Source: Streptomyces sp. ALI-76-A
GTDB taxonomy: Bacteria > Actinomycetota > Actinomycetes > Streptomycetales > Streptomycetaceae
Assembly: GCF_030287445.1 (NCBI RefSeq)
Contig: NZ_JASVWB010000003.1
Coordinates: 186,001 to 250,000 of the forward strand
Length of the DNA: 64,000 bases
Direction: 5' to 3'
In this document: in pieces, positions 38,828 to 50,800 of the stretch
Numbering within the stretch: the stretch's first letter is position 1
How the letters are laid out: the number at the start of each line of letters is the position of its first letter
Translations under genes and position numbers: made by a program
Notes under the pieces: model-generated
Told to the model about the DNA's origin: nothing
The model's input: the letters and a program-made list of their open reading frames with translations, nothing else
The model's database searches: none

Positions 38828-40015
38828 ATGTACGACGTCATTGTCATAGGTGCCCGTTGTGCAGGATCGCCGACGGCCATGCTGTTCGCGCAGCAGGGCT
38901 ACCGCGTCCTGCTCCTGGAGAAAGCGCGCTTCCCGCAGGACACGCTCTCCTCGCACTACCTGCACATGCAGGGCGTGGCGCTGCTCAACCGGTGGGGGCT
39001 GCTCGACCGGATCCGCGACTCCGGCGCCCAGCCGATCACCCACCAGATCTACCAGGGCCCCGACGTCCGCATCGAGGGCTTCTCCCTGCCGATCGACGGC
39101 CTGACGACCACGTACGCGCCGCGGCGGTACGTGCTCGACCCGATCCTCGCCGAGGGGGCTGTGGCGGCCGGCGTGGAGTTCCGTCAGGGCTGCGCGGTCA
39201 AGGACCTGGTGTTCGAGAACGACCGGGTCGTCGGGGTGCGGTACGCCACGCCCGGCGGCGCCGAGGCGACGGAGCGGGCCCGCCTGGTCGTCGGCGCGGA
39301 CGGCATGCGCTCGCTGGTGGCCCGCAAGGCCGGCGCCGAGAACGTCATCGAGCACCCGCGCATGACCACCACCTACTACAGCTACTGGTCCGGCGTTCCC
39401 GCCAACTTCGAGCTGTACGAGCGGCCGGGCCGCTGGATCGGCGTGCTGCCCACCAACGACGACCTCACGCTGCTCATGGCGTACTTCCCGCAGGCGGACT
39501 ACAACCAGGTCCGCAAGAGCGTGGAACCCGCCTACCTCGACGCGTTCCGCACCACGGCCCCCGAGCTGTACGAGCGGATGCGGTCGGGCAGGCGCGAGGA
39601 GCAGCTCTACGGCACGGGCCACCAGGAGAACTACTTCCGCAAGGCCTACGGGCCCGGCTGGGTGCTCGTCGGTGACGCGGTGAACCACAAGGACTCCATC
39701 ACCGCCCGCGGCATCACCGAGGCCTTCGTCCAGGCCCAGTCCCTCACCGACCTCGTCGGGGACCGGCTGCACGACGAGGCCGCGCTCAACTCGGCGCTCA
39801 GGCGCTACGAGAACGAGCTGAGCAACGAGGCCCTCAACCACTACCAGGGCGCGCTGAACGTGGCGGAGCTCAAGCCCGAGGGGCGCACGGAGATGCTCCG
39901 CAAGCTGGTCGGACATCAGGAGCACATCAACCGGTACTTCTCGACGCTGTCCGGGGCCATCTCCATCGACGACTTCTACAACGACGAACTCCTGACCCTC
40001 CTCGACCAGAGCTGA
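38828..40015 (+). CDS. FAD-dependent oxidoreductase (monooxygenase/geranylgeranyl-reductase-like fold)
   Basis: A 395-aa flavoprotein of the PHBH-like superfamily. The FAD site is [19 protein letters not shown] (GxRxxG instead of GxGxxG), with the DG motif [12 protein letters not shown] and the GD motif [18 protein letters not shown]. The halogenase WxWxIP motif is absent, so it is not called a halogenase despite the shared fold. GAGAGG precedes the ATG. Its place directly after the free A domain and PCP suggests it oxidises (hydroxylates or desaturates) the PCP-bound starter residue. Acting on piperazate residues is an alternative. Confidence 0.85.
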   Translation: MYDVIVIGARCAGSPTAMLFAQQGYRVLLLEKARFPQDTLSSHYLHMQGVALLNRWGLLDRIRDSGAQPITHQIYQGPDVRIEGFSLPIDGLTTTYAPRRYVLDPILAEGAVAAGVEFRQGCAVKDLVFENDRVVGVRYATPGGAEATERARLVVGADGMRSLVARKAGAENVIEHPRMTTTYYSYWSGVPANFELYERPGRWIGVLPTNDDLTLLMAYFPQADYNQVRKSVEPAYLDAFRTTAPELYERMRSGRREEQLYGTGHQENYFRKAYGPGWVLVGDAVNHKDSITARGITEAFVQAQSLTDLVGDRLHDEAALNSALRRYENELSNEALNHYQGALNVAELKPEGRTEMLRKLVGHQEHINRYFSTLSGAISIDDFYNDELLTLLDQS

Positions 40016-40056
40016 GTGACGACCCCGCTCCCTGGTTCGCCGATTTTGGAGACACA

Positions 40057-43000
40057 ATGATCCCGTTGTCGTTCGCGCAGCGCCGGCTGTGGTTCGTGGA
40101 CCGGTTCGAAGGCCCCTCGCCGACCTACAACGGCGCGTTCGCCCTGCGGCTGACCGGTGAGCTGGACGTGGACGCCCTCACGGCGGCGCTCCGCGACGTC
40201 ATCGACAGGCACGAGGTCCTCCGCACGGTGATCGTGGAGGGCGACGACGGCGTCCCGCACCAGCAGGTGCTGGCGACCGGGGAGAAGCCGTTCGACCTGC
40301 CCGTCGTCGACGCCGCCGAGGACAAGCGGGCGGCGGCCGTCGAGGAGGTGGCCACCGAGACCTTCGACTTGGCCGCCGACGTGCCGATCCGCGCCCGGCT
40401 GGTGCGCAGCGCACCGCAGGACCACACCCTCGTCGTCGTCGCGCACCACATCGCCGTGGACGGGGAGTCCTTCGGGCCGCTGTTCAGCGACCTCACCACG
40501 GCCTACGCGGCGCGCAGGGAGGGCAGGGCCCCGGCGTGGGAGCCGCTGCCGGTGCAGTACGCGGACTACACGCTGTGGCAGCTCGACCTGCTGGGCGACG
40601 AGTCCGACCCGGAGAGCCTGGCGGCCCGGCAGCTGGAGTACTGGCGCGAGGCGCTGGCCGACCTGCCGCAGCCGCTGCCCCTGCCGACGGACCGCCCGCG
40701 CCCGAGGGTGATGAGCCCCGACGGCGACCGGATCCCGTTCTTCCTCGACGCCGGCCTGCTGGAGGCCGTGGAGAAACTGGCCGCGGAGCTGGACACCACG
40801 GTGTCGATGGTCATGCACTCGGCGCTGGCGGTGCTTCTCCAGCACCTCGGCTGCGGCGACGACGTGCCCATCGGCGCGCCGATCACGGACCGCACCGACG
40901 AGGACCTGCGCGACCTCGTCGGGTTCTTCGTCAACACCTGGGTGCTGCGCGTCGACCTGACCGGCAACCCCACCTTCCGTGAGCTGCTCCGGCGGGTGCG
41001 GGAGCGGTCCCTGGCCGCCTACGACAACCAGGACATGCCGTTCGAGCGGCTGGTGGAGCTGCTCAACCCGCACCGCTCCACCGCCTACAACCCGTTCTTC
41101 CAGGTCATGCTCTCCTGGCAGCCGCCCGTGCCGCCGCTCCAGCTGCCCGGCCTCGGTGTCCACGTCGAGCGGCTGGAGACCGGCACCGCCAAGTTCGACC
41201 TCTTCTTCGACCTGCTGCCCAACAGCGCCGGCGGGGCCGACTGCCGTCTGGAGTACGCCACCGGACTGTTCGACCGGGACACGGCCGAGAGCGTCGCCGC
41301 GCGGTTCGTGCGCGTCCTGGGCCGGCTCGTGGCCGACCCCGAGCGCGCCGTCGGCACCGTCGACGTCCTCGACGCGGACGAGCGGGACCACTGGCTCGCC
41401 CGGGCCGCCGACACCGCGGCGGAGCTGCCCGAGCTGACGGTCCCCGAGCTGTTCGAGCGGCAGGCGGCCGCCACACCCGACGTCCCGGCGCTCGTGTGCG
41501 ACGGCCGGACCCTGACCTACCGGGAGCTGGACGAGCGGGCGAACGGCGTCGCCCGGGAGCTGATCCGGCGCGGGGCCGGCCCCGAGGACCTGGTGGTCCT
41601 CGCGCTGCCGCGTACCGAGGACCTCGTCGCCGGCCTGCTCGGCATCCTCAAGTCCGGCGCCGGATACGTCCCGATGGACCCGCAGTACCTCAGCGGGCGG
41701 GCGCAGACCGTGCTGTCCGAGGCCCGCCCGCGGTTCGCGGTCACCGACACCGCGACCTGGCGGGAGCTGCCGCCGGGCGACATCGAGCCGGTCAACCTCG
41801 ACGACCGCGCCCGGTGGAACACCCCCGCCGGGGCCCCCGGTGACGCCGACCGGACCTCGCCGCTCGGCCCGGACAACCTGGCGTACGTGATGTACACCTC
41901 CGGCTCCACCGGCAAGCCGAAGGGCGCGGCGATCACCCACCGCAACGTCGTCAACGGCGTGCGGGAACTGGTACGCGTCCTCGACACCCCGCCCGGGTGG
42001 CGGATGGCGGCCGGCACCTCCGTCAACTTCGACGTCTCGGTCTTCGAGCTGCTGACCACCCTGACCACCGGCGGCACGGCCGAGATCCTCCCGAACGCGC
42101 TGGCGCTCGGCGAACGGGACGGCATCGAGGCCCACATCGTCAGCGGCGTGCCCTCGGTGCTCGGCGAACTGGTCGGCCACCTGGACGAGGCGGCCGGCGT
42201 GCGCACCGTCGTCTTCGCCGGCGACGTGCTCCCGGCCCGGCTGGTCCGGCAGGTCCGCGAGGCCCTGCCCGGCGCGCGGATCGTCAACTCCTACGGGCAG
42301 AGCGAGAGCTTCTACGCCACCGCCTTCTCCCTCGCCCCGGACGAGGAGTGGCCCGACGGCGACGTCGCGCCCATCGGCACCCCGCTGGGCAACATGCGCG
42401 CCTACGTCCTCGGCCCGGGCCTCGCCCCGGTGCCGCAGGGCGTGGTCGGCGAGCTGTACGTGGCCGGGGCCTGCGTGGGCCGCGGCTACCACGGCCGGCC
42501 CGGCCTGACCGCCGAACGCTACGTGCCCAGCCCCTTCGGGCCGGCGGGCGAGCGGATGTACCGCACCGGCGACCTGGCCCGCTGGAACGCGGGCGGCCGG
42601 CTGGAGTGCGTGGGCCGCGGCGACGGCCAGGTGAAGGTGCGCGGCTTCCGCATCGAGACGGCCGAGGTCGAGGCGGTCATCGCCGGGCACCCCGGCATCA
42701 GCGAGACCGTGGTGATCGGCCGGGAGCTGCCCTCGGGCGGCAAGCAGCTCGTCGCGTACGTGGTGCACACCGGCGAGGGAGCCGTCGGCGACGACGGCGT
42801 CGGCGGCATCGGCGACGTCGACGTGCAGTCCGGGGCCTCCGCCGCCGAACTGCGCAAGTTCGCCGCGGCCCGGCTGCCCGACTACATGGTGCCGTCGGCG
42901 TTCGTCGCCCTCGGCAGGCTGCCGCTCGGGCCGACCGGCAAACTGGACCGCTCGGCGCTGCCCGAGCCGGAGTTCCTCGGCGAGACCTACCGGGAACCAC

Positions 43001-46000
43001 GCACCGAGGCCGAGAAGATCATCACCGCCGCGTACGCGGACGTCCTCGGCGTGGACCGGGTCAGCGCCGACGACGACTTCTTCGCGGTGGGCGGGGACAG
43101 CCTGCGCTCCATCCAGGTGGTGGCGCGGGCCCGCGCCAAGGGCCTGGAGCTGACCACCCGGGAGATCTTCGAGTGCCGCACGGCGGCCCGGCTGGCCGAG
43201 GTCGCCGGCGACCGCCGCGACCGGGCGCCCGTGCTCACCGAACTCGACGGCGGCGGCGTCGGCCCGATGCCGTTGCAGCCGGTGGCCCGGCAGGTGTTCG
43301 AGCACGGCGGCGGCACCGACCGGTTCGCCATGTCGATGGTGCTGGAACTGCCCGCGGGCATCGACGCCGACGGCCTCGCCGCGACACTCGACGCCGTACT
43401 CGACCGGCACGACCTGCTGCGCGCCCGGCTGGTGCCCGGCGACGAGCCCTCCCTCGTCGTGCGGGAGCCCGGCGCGGTGCGCGCGGCGGACCTGATCCGC
43501 CGGGTCGACTGCGACGGCCGCTGGGACGAGCCGGCCGCGCTGGAGGCGGCCAGGGCGGAACTGGACGACGCGGTCGGGCGCCTGGCCCCCGAGGCCGGCA
43601 CCATGGCGGACTTCGTCTGGTTCGCCGCCGGCTCCGGCCGGGGCCGGCTGCTGGTGGTGCTGCACCACCTGGTCGTGGACGGCGTCTCCTGGCGCATCCT
43701 GATGTCGGACCTCGCCGAGGCCTGGCAGCAGGTCCGCTCCGGCACGGCACCCGAGCTGCCCGCGGTCGGCACGTCGGCCCGGCGCTGGGCGTCGGCGCTG
43801 GAGGACGAGGCGTACTCCCCGGAGCGGGAGGCGGAACTGACCCACTGGCAGAACGTGCTGGAGGCGTCCGACCCGCCGCTGGGCACGCGGCCGTTCGACC
43901 CGGCGCTGGACGTGTGGTCCACGGTCGACACCGTGCGGGTGGAACTGCCCGCCGATGTCACCGAGGCGGTGCTGAGCACGCTCCCCACGGCCTTCCGGGG
44001 CACCGGCACCGACGTGCTGCTCGCCGCGCTCGCCCTGGCGATGAACCGGTGGCGCGGCGCGGACGCCTCGACCCTGGTCCGCCTGGAGGGCCACGGCCGC
44101 GAGGAGGACGCCGTCCCCGGGGCCGACCTCTCCCGCACCATCGGCTGGTTCACCAGCATGTACCCGGCCCGCGTCGACGTCCGCGACGTGGACCTGGCCG
44201 AGGTGCTGGCGGGCGGCGCGGCCGCCGGCCGGGCCGTCAAGCTGGTCAAGGAGCAGCTGCGCGCGGTCCCCGGCAAGGGCATCGGGTACGGGCTGCTGCG
44301 CTGGCTGAACCAGGAGACCGGCGAGCAGCTCGCCGACTGCCCGGCCCCGCAGATCGGCTTCAACTACCTCGGCCGGATCTCCGACTCCGACGTGCCCGAG
44401 CACCTGCGCGCCGAGGGATGGGGACCGGCGTCCTGGTCCGCCGAGCTGATCGCCCTGCCCGACCCGGACCTGCCGGCGCTGTCCGCGCTGGAGGTCAACT
44501 CGGTCGCCACCGACACCCCCGAGGGCACCCGGCTCCAGGCGGCCTTCATGTTCCCCACCGGTGTCCTGTCCCGGGAACGGACCGCGGAACTGGCCGACCT
44601 GTGGGTCGAGGTGCTGCGGGGCATGGCCGCGTACGCCGCGCGCCCCGGCATCGGCGGGCTCACCCCCGCGGACGCCCCGCTGGTCCCCGTGCGGCAGCAC
44701 GAGATCGAGGCGTGGGAGGAGCGGTACGGCCGACTGACCGAGGTGTGGCCGCAGGCCCCCGGACAGTCCGGCATCCAGTTCCAGGCCGCGCTCGCCGAGG
44801 GTTCCTTCGACGTCTACCACATGCAGTTCGCGCTGCACCTGTCCGGGCACGTCGACCCCGCGCGCATGCGGGCGGCCGGTCAGGCGCTGCTGGCGCGCTA
44901 CCCGAACCTGCGCGCCGCGTTCCTCACCACCGACGAGGGCGATCCGGTGCAGATCGTGCCGGAGCACGTCGACATCCCCTGGCGGCACCTGGACCTGACC
45001 GGCCTGAGCGAGGCCGAGCAGGAAGCGGCGCTCGACCGGGCCCTGGCCGACGACCGGGCCGACCAGCTCGACCCGGCCCGGCCGCCGCTGATCCGCCTGG
45101 CGCTGCTCACCTGCGGGCCGCAGCGGGCCAAGCTCATCGTCACCGCGCACCACACCCTGTTCGACGGCTGGTCGTCACCGATGGTGATCACGGACCTGAT
45201 CCGGCTGTACTCCGGCACCCGGGAGCTGACGCCGGTCCGCAACTACGGCGACTACCTGGCCTGGCTGTCCACCCAGGACCCGGCGGTCTCGGAGGCGCGG
45301 TGGAAGGCCGAGCTGGACGGGTTCGACCAGCCGACCCTCGTCGCACCGCAGGCCGCGCTGAAGGGGACGGCGTCCGCCCTCGGCCGGGTCGAGGTACCGC
45401 TGTCGATCGACGAGGGACGCGAACTCGCCCGCCGCGCCGCGGAGCTGGGCGTCACCCTGAACACGCTCCTTCAGGGCGCGTGGGCGATCCTGCTGTCGCA
45501 GCTCACCGGGCAGCGCGACGTGGTCTTCGGTGCCGCCGTCAACGGCCGTCCGGCCGACCTGGTCGGCTCCGACGAGATGGTCGGCCTGTTCATCAACACC
45601 CTGCCGACCAGGGTGGTCTGCGGCCCCGGCCACACCATGGGCGAGGTCATCACCGACCTTCAGGACCGGCAGACCGCCCTGCTCGACCACCACCACCACG
45701 GACTGGCCGACATCCAGCGCAGCGTCGGACTGCCCGCCCTGTTCGACACGCTGATCGTGTTCGAGAACTACCCGATCGACCGCGAAGGCATGGTGGAGGC
45801 CAACACCTCGGCGGGCTTCACCATCGACGGCATCCGTCCGTTCGCGGGATCGCACTACCCGCTCACGCTCAACTCCTCCGACCCCTACCTGCGGCTCTCC
45901 CTCGACTACCAGAACAACCTCTACGACCGCGAGGCGGCCGAGGAGATCGCCGCCCGGCTCGTGCGGGTGCTCGACCAGCTGCTGGCCGACCCGGCCACGC

Positions 46001-47841
46001 GCCTCGGCGACATCGACGTACTCGGTGACCGGGAGCGCAACTGGCTGCTGCACCAGGTGAACGACACCGCCGAGCCGACCCTCGAGGCGGGCGGCCTGGT
46101 GGAGGCCGTGCGCCGGCAGGCGGAGGCCACCCCCGAGGCCCTCGCCGTCGCCGCCGAGGACACCTCGCTCACGTACGCGGAACTGGAGGAGCGCGCCAAC
46201 CGGCTGGCGCACTGGCTGATCGACCGTGACGTCCGCCCGGAGTCACTGGTGGCCGTGCGGCTGCCGCGGTCCGCGCAGCTCGTGGTCGCGCTGCTGGCGG
46301 TGCTGAAGACCGGCGCCACCTACGTCCCGATCGACCCGGACCACCCGCGCTCCCGGATCGACCACATCCTCGAGGACGCCCGCCCCGCGCTCGTGCTCGA
46401 CGCCGACACGCTCGCCGGCGCCGACTGCTCGGGCCACCCGGCGACGGCGCCCGCGACGGCCGTCCGCCCGGACAACGCGGCGTACGTCATCTACACCTCG
46501 GGTTCGACGGGCAGGCCCAAGGGCGTGTCGGTCACCCACCGGGGGCTCGCCAACTTCCTGGCCACCATGCGGCGGCGGCTCCCGCTGGCCCCCTCGGACC
46601 GGCTGCTCGCCGTGACGACGGTCTCGTTCGACATCGCGGGACTGGAGCTGTACCTGCCGCTGATCTCCGGGGCGGCGGTGGTGCTGGCGGGCAAGGAGAC
46701 CGTCTCCCAGCCCTCGGCGGTGCGGGAGGTGATGCGCCGTCACCAGGTGACCGTCGTGCAGGCGACACCGGCGTTCTGGCAGATCCTGCTCATGGAGGAG
46801 CCCGACGGCGCCACGGGCCTGCGGATCCTGGTCGGCGGGGAGGCACTGCCGCCGCACCTGGCCGAGGCCCTGGCCGGACAGGCGGCCGAGGTGACCAACG
46901 TCTACGGCCCGACCGAGACGACGATCTGGTCCACCAGCGCCCCGGTCGAGCCCGGTGCCGGTCTCCCTTCCATCGGGACCCCGATCGGCAACACCCAGGT
47001 GTACGTGCTCGACGCGCTGCTGCGGCCCGCCGCGCGCGGGGTGCAGGGCGAGCTGTACATCGCCGGCGACGGCCTGGCCCGCGGGTACCAGGGCCGGCCG
47101 GACCTCACCGCGGGACGGTTCGTGGCCTGCCCCTTCGGTGCGCCCGGCACGCGGATGTACCGCACCGGCGACCTGGTGCGCTGGCGCGAGGACGGCCGGC
47201 TCGAGTACATCGGGCGCACCGACTTCCAGGTGAAGATCCGGGGCTTCCGCATCGAGCTGGGCGAGATCGAGCACGTCCTGGCCGAACACCCCGCCGTGGC
47301 CCAGGCGGTCGCCCTGGTCCGGGAGGACCGCCCCGGAGACCAGCGGCTGGTCGCGTACGTGGTGCCGGCCGGCAAGGCCGACCCGGCCGGGCTGGACCTC
47401 GCGCCCCTGGCGGAACTGCTGCGCCGGCGCCTGCCGGAGTACATGGTGCCGTCGGCGATCGTGCCGCTCGCCGAGTTCCCGACGAACCCGAGCGGAAAGC
47501 TCGACCGCGGCGCGCTGCCCGCCCCCGACCAGGGCAGGGCCGAGCCCGGACGCGGCCCGCGCAACGCCACCGAGGAAGCCCTGTGCCGGCTCTTCGCCGA
47601 CCTGCTCGGCAAGGAGGAGATCGGCATCGACGACGACTTCTTCGGCAACGGCGGCCACTCCCTGCTGGCCACCCGGCTCAGCGGGCGCATCCGTAACAAG
47701 TTCGGCGTCGACTCCAAGGTCACGATGGTGTTCCGCAACCCGACCGTCGCTCAACTGGCGGCGCGTATCGAGGAACTGACCGCGGACGATTCCCGGCCGC
47801 GCAAGAAGAACCGCCCCCAGCTGCGCCAGATGACCGTGTAG
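40057..47841 (+). CDS. NRPS 1: C-A(Piz)-PCP-E-C-A(Gly)-PCP
   Basis: A 2594-aa two-module synthetase. The first C domain starts at residue 1 ([11 protein letters not shown]) with HHxxxDG at His130, so it needs an upstream donor. A1 has its A3 motif near 613 and code D-V-F-S-V-A-S-Y-A-K, matching my recollection of piperazate-activating domains. The PCP1 Ser is residue 1015 (GGDSLRS). The epimerisation domain has HHLVVDG at about 1203. C2 (HHTLFDG near 1698) follows an E domain and should be the D-L type. A2 has code D-I-L-Q-L-G-V-I-W-K, the glycine pattern. The PCP2 Ser is 2535 (GGHSLLA). GGAG precedes the ATG. It ends with a short basic tail, RPQLRQM. Confidence 0.95.
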   Translation: MIPLSFAQRRLWFVDRFEGPSPTYNGAFALRLTGELDVDALTAALRDVIDRHEVLRTVIVEGDDGVPHQQVLATGEKPFDLPVVDAAEDKRAAAVEEVATETFDLAADVPIRARLVRSAPQDHTLVVVAHHIAVDGESFGPLFSDLTTAYAARREGRAPAWEPLPVQYADYTLWQLDLLGDESDPESLAARQLEYWREALADLPQPLPLPTDRPRPRVMSPDGDRIPFFLDAGLLEAVEKLAAELDTTVSMVMHSALAVLLQHLGCGDDVPIGAPITDRTDEDLRDLVGFFVNTWVLRVDLTGNPTFRELLRRVRERSLAAYDNQDMPFERLVELLNPHRSTAYNPFFQVMLSWQPPVPPLQLPGLGVHVERLETGTAKFDLFFDLLPNSAGGADCRLEYATGLFDRDTAESVAARFVRVLGRLVADPERAVGTVDVLDADERDHWLARAADTAAELPELTVPELFERQAAATPDVPALVCDGRTLTYRELDERANGVARELIRRGAGPEDLVVLALPRTEDLVAGLLGILKSGAGYVPMDPQYLSGRAQTVLSEARPRFAVTDTATWRELPPGDIEPVNLDDRARWNTPAGAPGDADRTSPLGPDNLAYVMYTSGSTGKPKGAAITHRNVVNGVRELVRVLDTPPGWRMAAGTSVNFDVSVFELLTTLTTGGTAEILPNALALGERDGIEAHIVSGVPSVLGELVGHLDEAAGVRTVVFAGDVLPARLVRQVREALPGARIVNSYGQSESFYATAFSLAPDEEWPDGDVAPIGTPLGNMRAYVLGPGLAPVPQGVVGELYVAGACVGRGYHGRPGLTAERYVPSPFGPAGERMYRTGDLARWNAGGRLECVGRGDGQVKVRGFRIETAEVEAVIAGHPGISETVVIGRELPSGGKQLVAYVVHTGEGAVGDDGVGGIGDVDVQSGASAAELRKFAAARLPDYMVPSAFVALGRLPLGPTGKLDRSALPEPEFLGETYREPRTEAEKIITAAYADVLGVDRVSADDDFFAVGGDSLRSIQVVARARAKGLELTTREIFECRTAARLAEVAGDRRDRAPVLTELDGGGVGPMPLQPVARQVFEHGGGTDRFAMSMVLELPAGIDADGLAATLDAVLDRHDLLRARLVPGDEPSLVVREPGAVRAADLIRRVDCDGRWDEPAALEAARAELDDAVGRLAPEAGTMADFVWFAAGSGRGRLLVVLHHLVVDGVSWRILMSDLAEAWQQVRSGTAPELPAVGTSARRWASALEDEAYSPEREAELTHWQNVLEASDPPLGTRPFDPALDVWSTVDTVRVELPADVTEAVLSTLPTAFRGTGTDVLLAALALAMNRWRGADASTLVRLEGHGREEDAVPGADLSRTIGWFTSMYPARVDVRDVDLAEVLAGGAAAGRAVKLVKEQLRAVPGKGIGYGLLRWLNQETGEQLADCPAPQIGFNYLGRISDSDVPEHLRAEGWGPASWSAELIALPDPDLPALSALEVNSVATDTPEGTRLQAAFMFPTGVLSRERTAELADLWVEVLRGMAAYAARPGIGGLTPADAPLVPVRQHEIEAWEERYGRLTEVWPQAPGQSGIQFQAALAEGSFDVYHMQFALHLSGHVDPARMRAAGQALLARYPNLRAAFLTTDEGDPVQIVPEHVDIPWRHLDLTGLSEAEQEAALDRALADDRADQLDPARPPLIRLALLTCGPQRAKLIVTAHHTLFDGWSSPMVITDLIRLYSGTRELTPVRNYGDYLAWLSTQDPAVSEARWKAELDGFDQPTLVAPQAALKGTASALGRVEVPLSIDEGRELARRAAELGVTLNTLLQGAWAILLSQLTGQRDVVFGAAVNGRPADLVGSDEMVGLFINTLPTRVVCGPGHTMGEVITDLQDRQTALLDHHHHGLADIQRSVGLPALFDTLIVFENYPIDREGMVEANTSAGFTIDGIRPFAGSHYPLTLNSSDPYLRLSLDYQNNLYDREAAEEIAARLVRVLDQLLADPATRLGDIDVLGDRERNWLLHQVNDTAEPTLEAGGLVEAVRRQAEATPEALAVAAEDTSLTYAELEERANRLAHWLIDRDVRPESLVAVRLPRSAQLVVALLAVLKTGATYVPIDPDHPRSRIDHILEDARPALVLDADTLAGADCSGHPATAPATAVRPDNAAYVIYTSGSTGRPKGVSVTHRGLANFLATMRRRLPLAPSDRLLAVTTVSFDIAGLELYLPLISGAAVVLAGKETVSQPSAVREVMRRHQVTVVQATPAFWQILLMEEPDGATGLRILVGGEALPPHLAEALAGQAAEVTNVYGPTETTIWSTSAPVEPGAGLPSIGTPIGNTQVYVLDALLRPAARGVQGELYIAGDGLARGYQGRPDLTAGRFVACPFGAPGTRMYRTGDLVRWREDGRLEYIGRTDFQVKIRGFRIELGEIEHVLAEHPAVAQAVALVREDRPGDQRLVAYVVPAGKADPAGLDLAPLAELLRRRLPEYMVPSAIVPLAEFPTNPSGKLDRGALPAPDQGRAEPGRGPRNATEEALCRLFADLLGKEEIGIDDDFFGNGGHSLLATRLSGRIRNKFGVDSKVTMVFRNPTVAQLAARIEELTADDSRPRKKNRPQLRQMTV

Positions 47842-47853
47842 GAGTTTGCGCCG

Positions 47854-50800
47854 ATGATTCCGCTGTCGTTCGCCCAACGCCGGCTGTGGTTCCTCCACCG
47901 TCTGGAAGGCCCGTCCGCGACCTACAACATCCCCTTCGTGCTGCGTCTGGAAGGGCCGCTGGACACGGCGGCCCTGGCCGCGGCCGTGACGGATGTCGTG
48001 ACCCGGCACGAAACGCTGCGCACCCTCGTCGCCGAGAACGCGGACGGCACGCCCGAGCAGCGGATCCTGCCCCCGCGGGAGGCGGCCGTGCCCTTCCGGG
48101 TGGCCGACGTGGCGGCGGACGCGGTGGACGCCGCGCTGGGTGAGGTGCTGCGCGAGGGGTTCGACCTGGAGACGGAGCTGCCGCTGCGCACCACCGTCTT
48201 CCGGCTCTCCCCGCGGGAGCACGTCGTCGCGTTCGTGTTCCACCACATCGCGGTGGACGGCGCCTCCATGGCGCCGTTCCTCGAAGGACTGGTGTCGGCG
48301 TACGCGGCCCGTCACCGGGGCGGTGCCCCGCGGTGGGAGCCGCTGCCGGTGCAGTACAAGGACTACACGCTGTGGCAGCGGGAGGTGCTGGGCGACGAGG
48401 CGGACCCGGAGTCGGTCGCCGCGGCGCAGATCGACTACTGGCGGCAGGAGCTGGAGGGGGTGCCGCAGCCGGTCCAGCTCCCCCTGGACCGGGCCCGGCC
48501 GACGATGTCCGACCACCGCGGCGGACACGTCTCCTTCGAGCTGGAACCCGAGCTGCTCGCCGGGCTGGGGCAGCTGGCCGCCGAGCGCGGTGCCACGCCG
48601 CCGATGGCCGCCCAGGCCGCGCTGGCGGTGCTCCTGCACAAGCTGGGCGGCGGCACGGACCTGACGATCGGCAGCCCCATCGAGGGGCGCGCCGATGAGC
48701 AGCTCGACGACCTGATCGGGTTCTTCGTCAACACCTGGGTGCTGCGCGCCGACCTGTCGGGCAACCCGTCGTTCGGGGAGCTGCTGGAGCAGGTGCGGGA
48801 CAAGGCCCTCGCCGCGTACGACAACCAGGACATCCCCTTCGAGCGCCTGGTGGAGCTGCTGGGCCCGGAACGCGCCACCTCCTACCAGCCGCTGTTCCAG
48901 GTGATGCTGGCCTGGCAGTTCGTGTGGCCGCCCATCGAGATGCCGGGGCTGCGGGCGACGCCCGTCGCCGCGGACACCGCGACCGCCAAGTTCGACCTGT
49001 TCCTCAACGTCGTCCCGCACGCGGACGGCGGCGCCTACGGGCGGCTGGAGTACGCGACGGAACTGTTCGACCACACCACGGCCCAGGCGATCGTCGACCG
49101 CTTCGTGCGCGTGCTGCGGCAGGTGGTCGCCGACCCCGGCGCGCCGCTCGCCGCCGTGGACGTCCTCACCGACGCCGAACGGGACCTGCTGGCGCGGGTG
49201 AACGACACGGCGGCCCCGGTGCGGGGCTCCACGGTGCCGGAGCTGGTCGCCGCCCAGGCGGCCCGCACCCCCGACGCGACCGCGGTGGTGTCCGCGGACA
49301 CCACGCTGACGTACCGGGAACTGGACGCCCGCGCCGGCCGGCTCGCCGCGGTGCTGCGGGACCACGGCGTCGGACCGGACGTCCTGGTCGCCGTGGCCCT
49401 GCCGCGCTCCGCCGACCTGGTGGCCGGGATGCTCGCCGTGCTCAAGGCCGGCGGCGCCTACCTGCCGGTCGACCCCGGCTACCCGTCCTCGCGGGTCGGC
49501 CTGCTGCTCGACACCGCCCGCCCGGCGCTGGTGCTCACCGGCGGCGAGGCGGCGGCCGCCGTGGCCGGCTGCCGGGCACCGGTGCTCCGCCTGGAGGACC
49601 TCAGCCTCGACGGCCCCGGCCCCGAGGCCCCCCACGTCCCCCTCTCGGCGGACGACCTGGCCTACGTGATGTTCACCTCCGGCTCGACCGGCACCCCCAA
49701 GGGGGTCGCCGTCACGCACGGCGCCGTCGTCAACGGCGTGCAGGACCTGCGCCGCACCGTGGGCGTGGAGGCGGGGTCGCGGATGCTCGCCGCGACGTCC
49801 GTGAACTTCGACGTCTCCGTGTTCGAGATCTTCACGGCCCTCACCACCGGAGCCACCGTGGAGATCGTCCGCGACGTGCTCGAACTCGCCGAACGAGGCG
49901 CCTGGTCGGGCACCACCATCAGCGCCGTCCCCACGGTGTTCTCCGCGCTGCTCGACCAGCTCGGCGCCGCCGGCCCCGGCGGCGGACTCGACGTGGAGAC
50001 CGTCGTCCTCGCCGGTGAGGCCCTCACCGCCGACCTGGTGCGCACGGTGCGCGACGCCCTGCCCGGCGTCCGCGTCGTCAACGCCTACGGGCAGACCGAG
50101 AGCTTCTACGCCACCACCCACACCGTCCCGGAGCAGCCGGACGCGACCGGCGCGGTCCCCGTCGGACGGCCCCTGGCCAACATGCGCGCCCACGTCCTCG
50201 GGCCGGACCTCACCCCGGTACCGCCCGGCGTGACCGGCGAGCTGTACGTCGCCGGCCGGCTCGCCCGCGGCTACCACCGCAACGGCCGGGCCACCGCGGA
50301 GCGGTTCGTGCCCTGCCCGTTCGGCGAGCCCGGCACGCGGATGTACCGCACCGGCGACCTGGCGCGGTGGGACGGGGACGGCCGGCTCGCCTACGCGGGC
50401 CGCGCCGACACCCAGGTGAAGGTCAACGGCATCCGCGTCGAGCCGAGCGAGATCGAGACGGTCCTCGCCCAGCACCCCGCGGTCGGCCAGGCCGTGGTCA
50501 CGGTGCGCCAGGACCCCGCCGGCCATCCGCGGCTCGTCGGCTACGTGGCACCGGCCCGTGCCGCGGACGGCGGCGCGGAGCCCGGCCCCGTCCCGGCCGC
50601 GGAGCTGCGGCGGTTCGCCGCCGGGCGGCTGCCGGACTACATGGTGCCCGCCCTGCTCGTGGTGCTGGACCGGCTGCCGCTGACCGCGAGCGGCAAGCTG
50701 GACCGGGCGGCGCTGCCCGAGCCGGAGTTCACCGGCGCCGAGTACCGGGGGCCGCGCACCGAGACCGAGCGGAACCTGGCCGAGGTGTACGCGGACGTGC

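Noticed and set aside
38828..40015. Second flavin-dependent halogenase
   Set aside because: The FAD and GD motifs fit the superfamily, but WxWxIP is absent and the nucleotide motif is GxRxxG.
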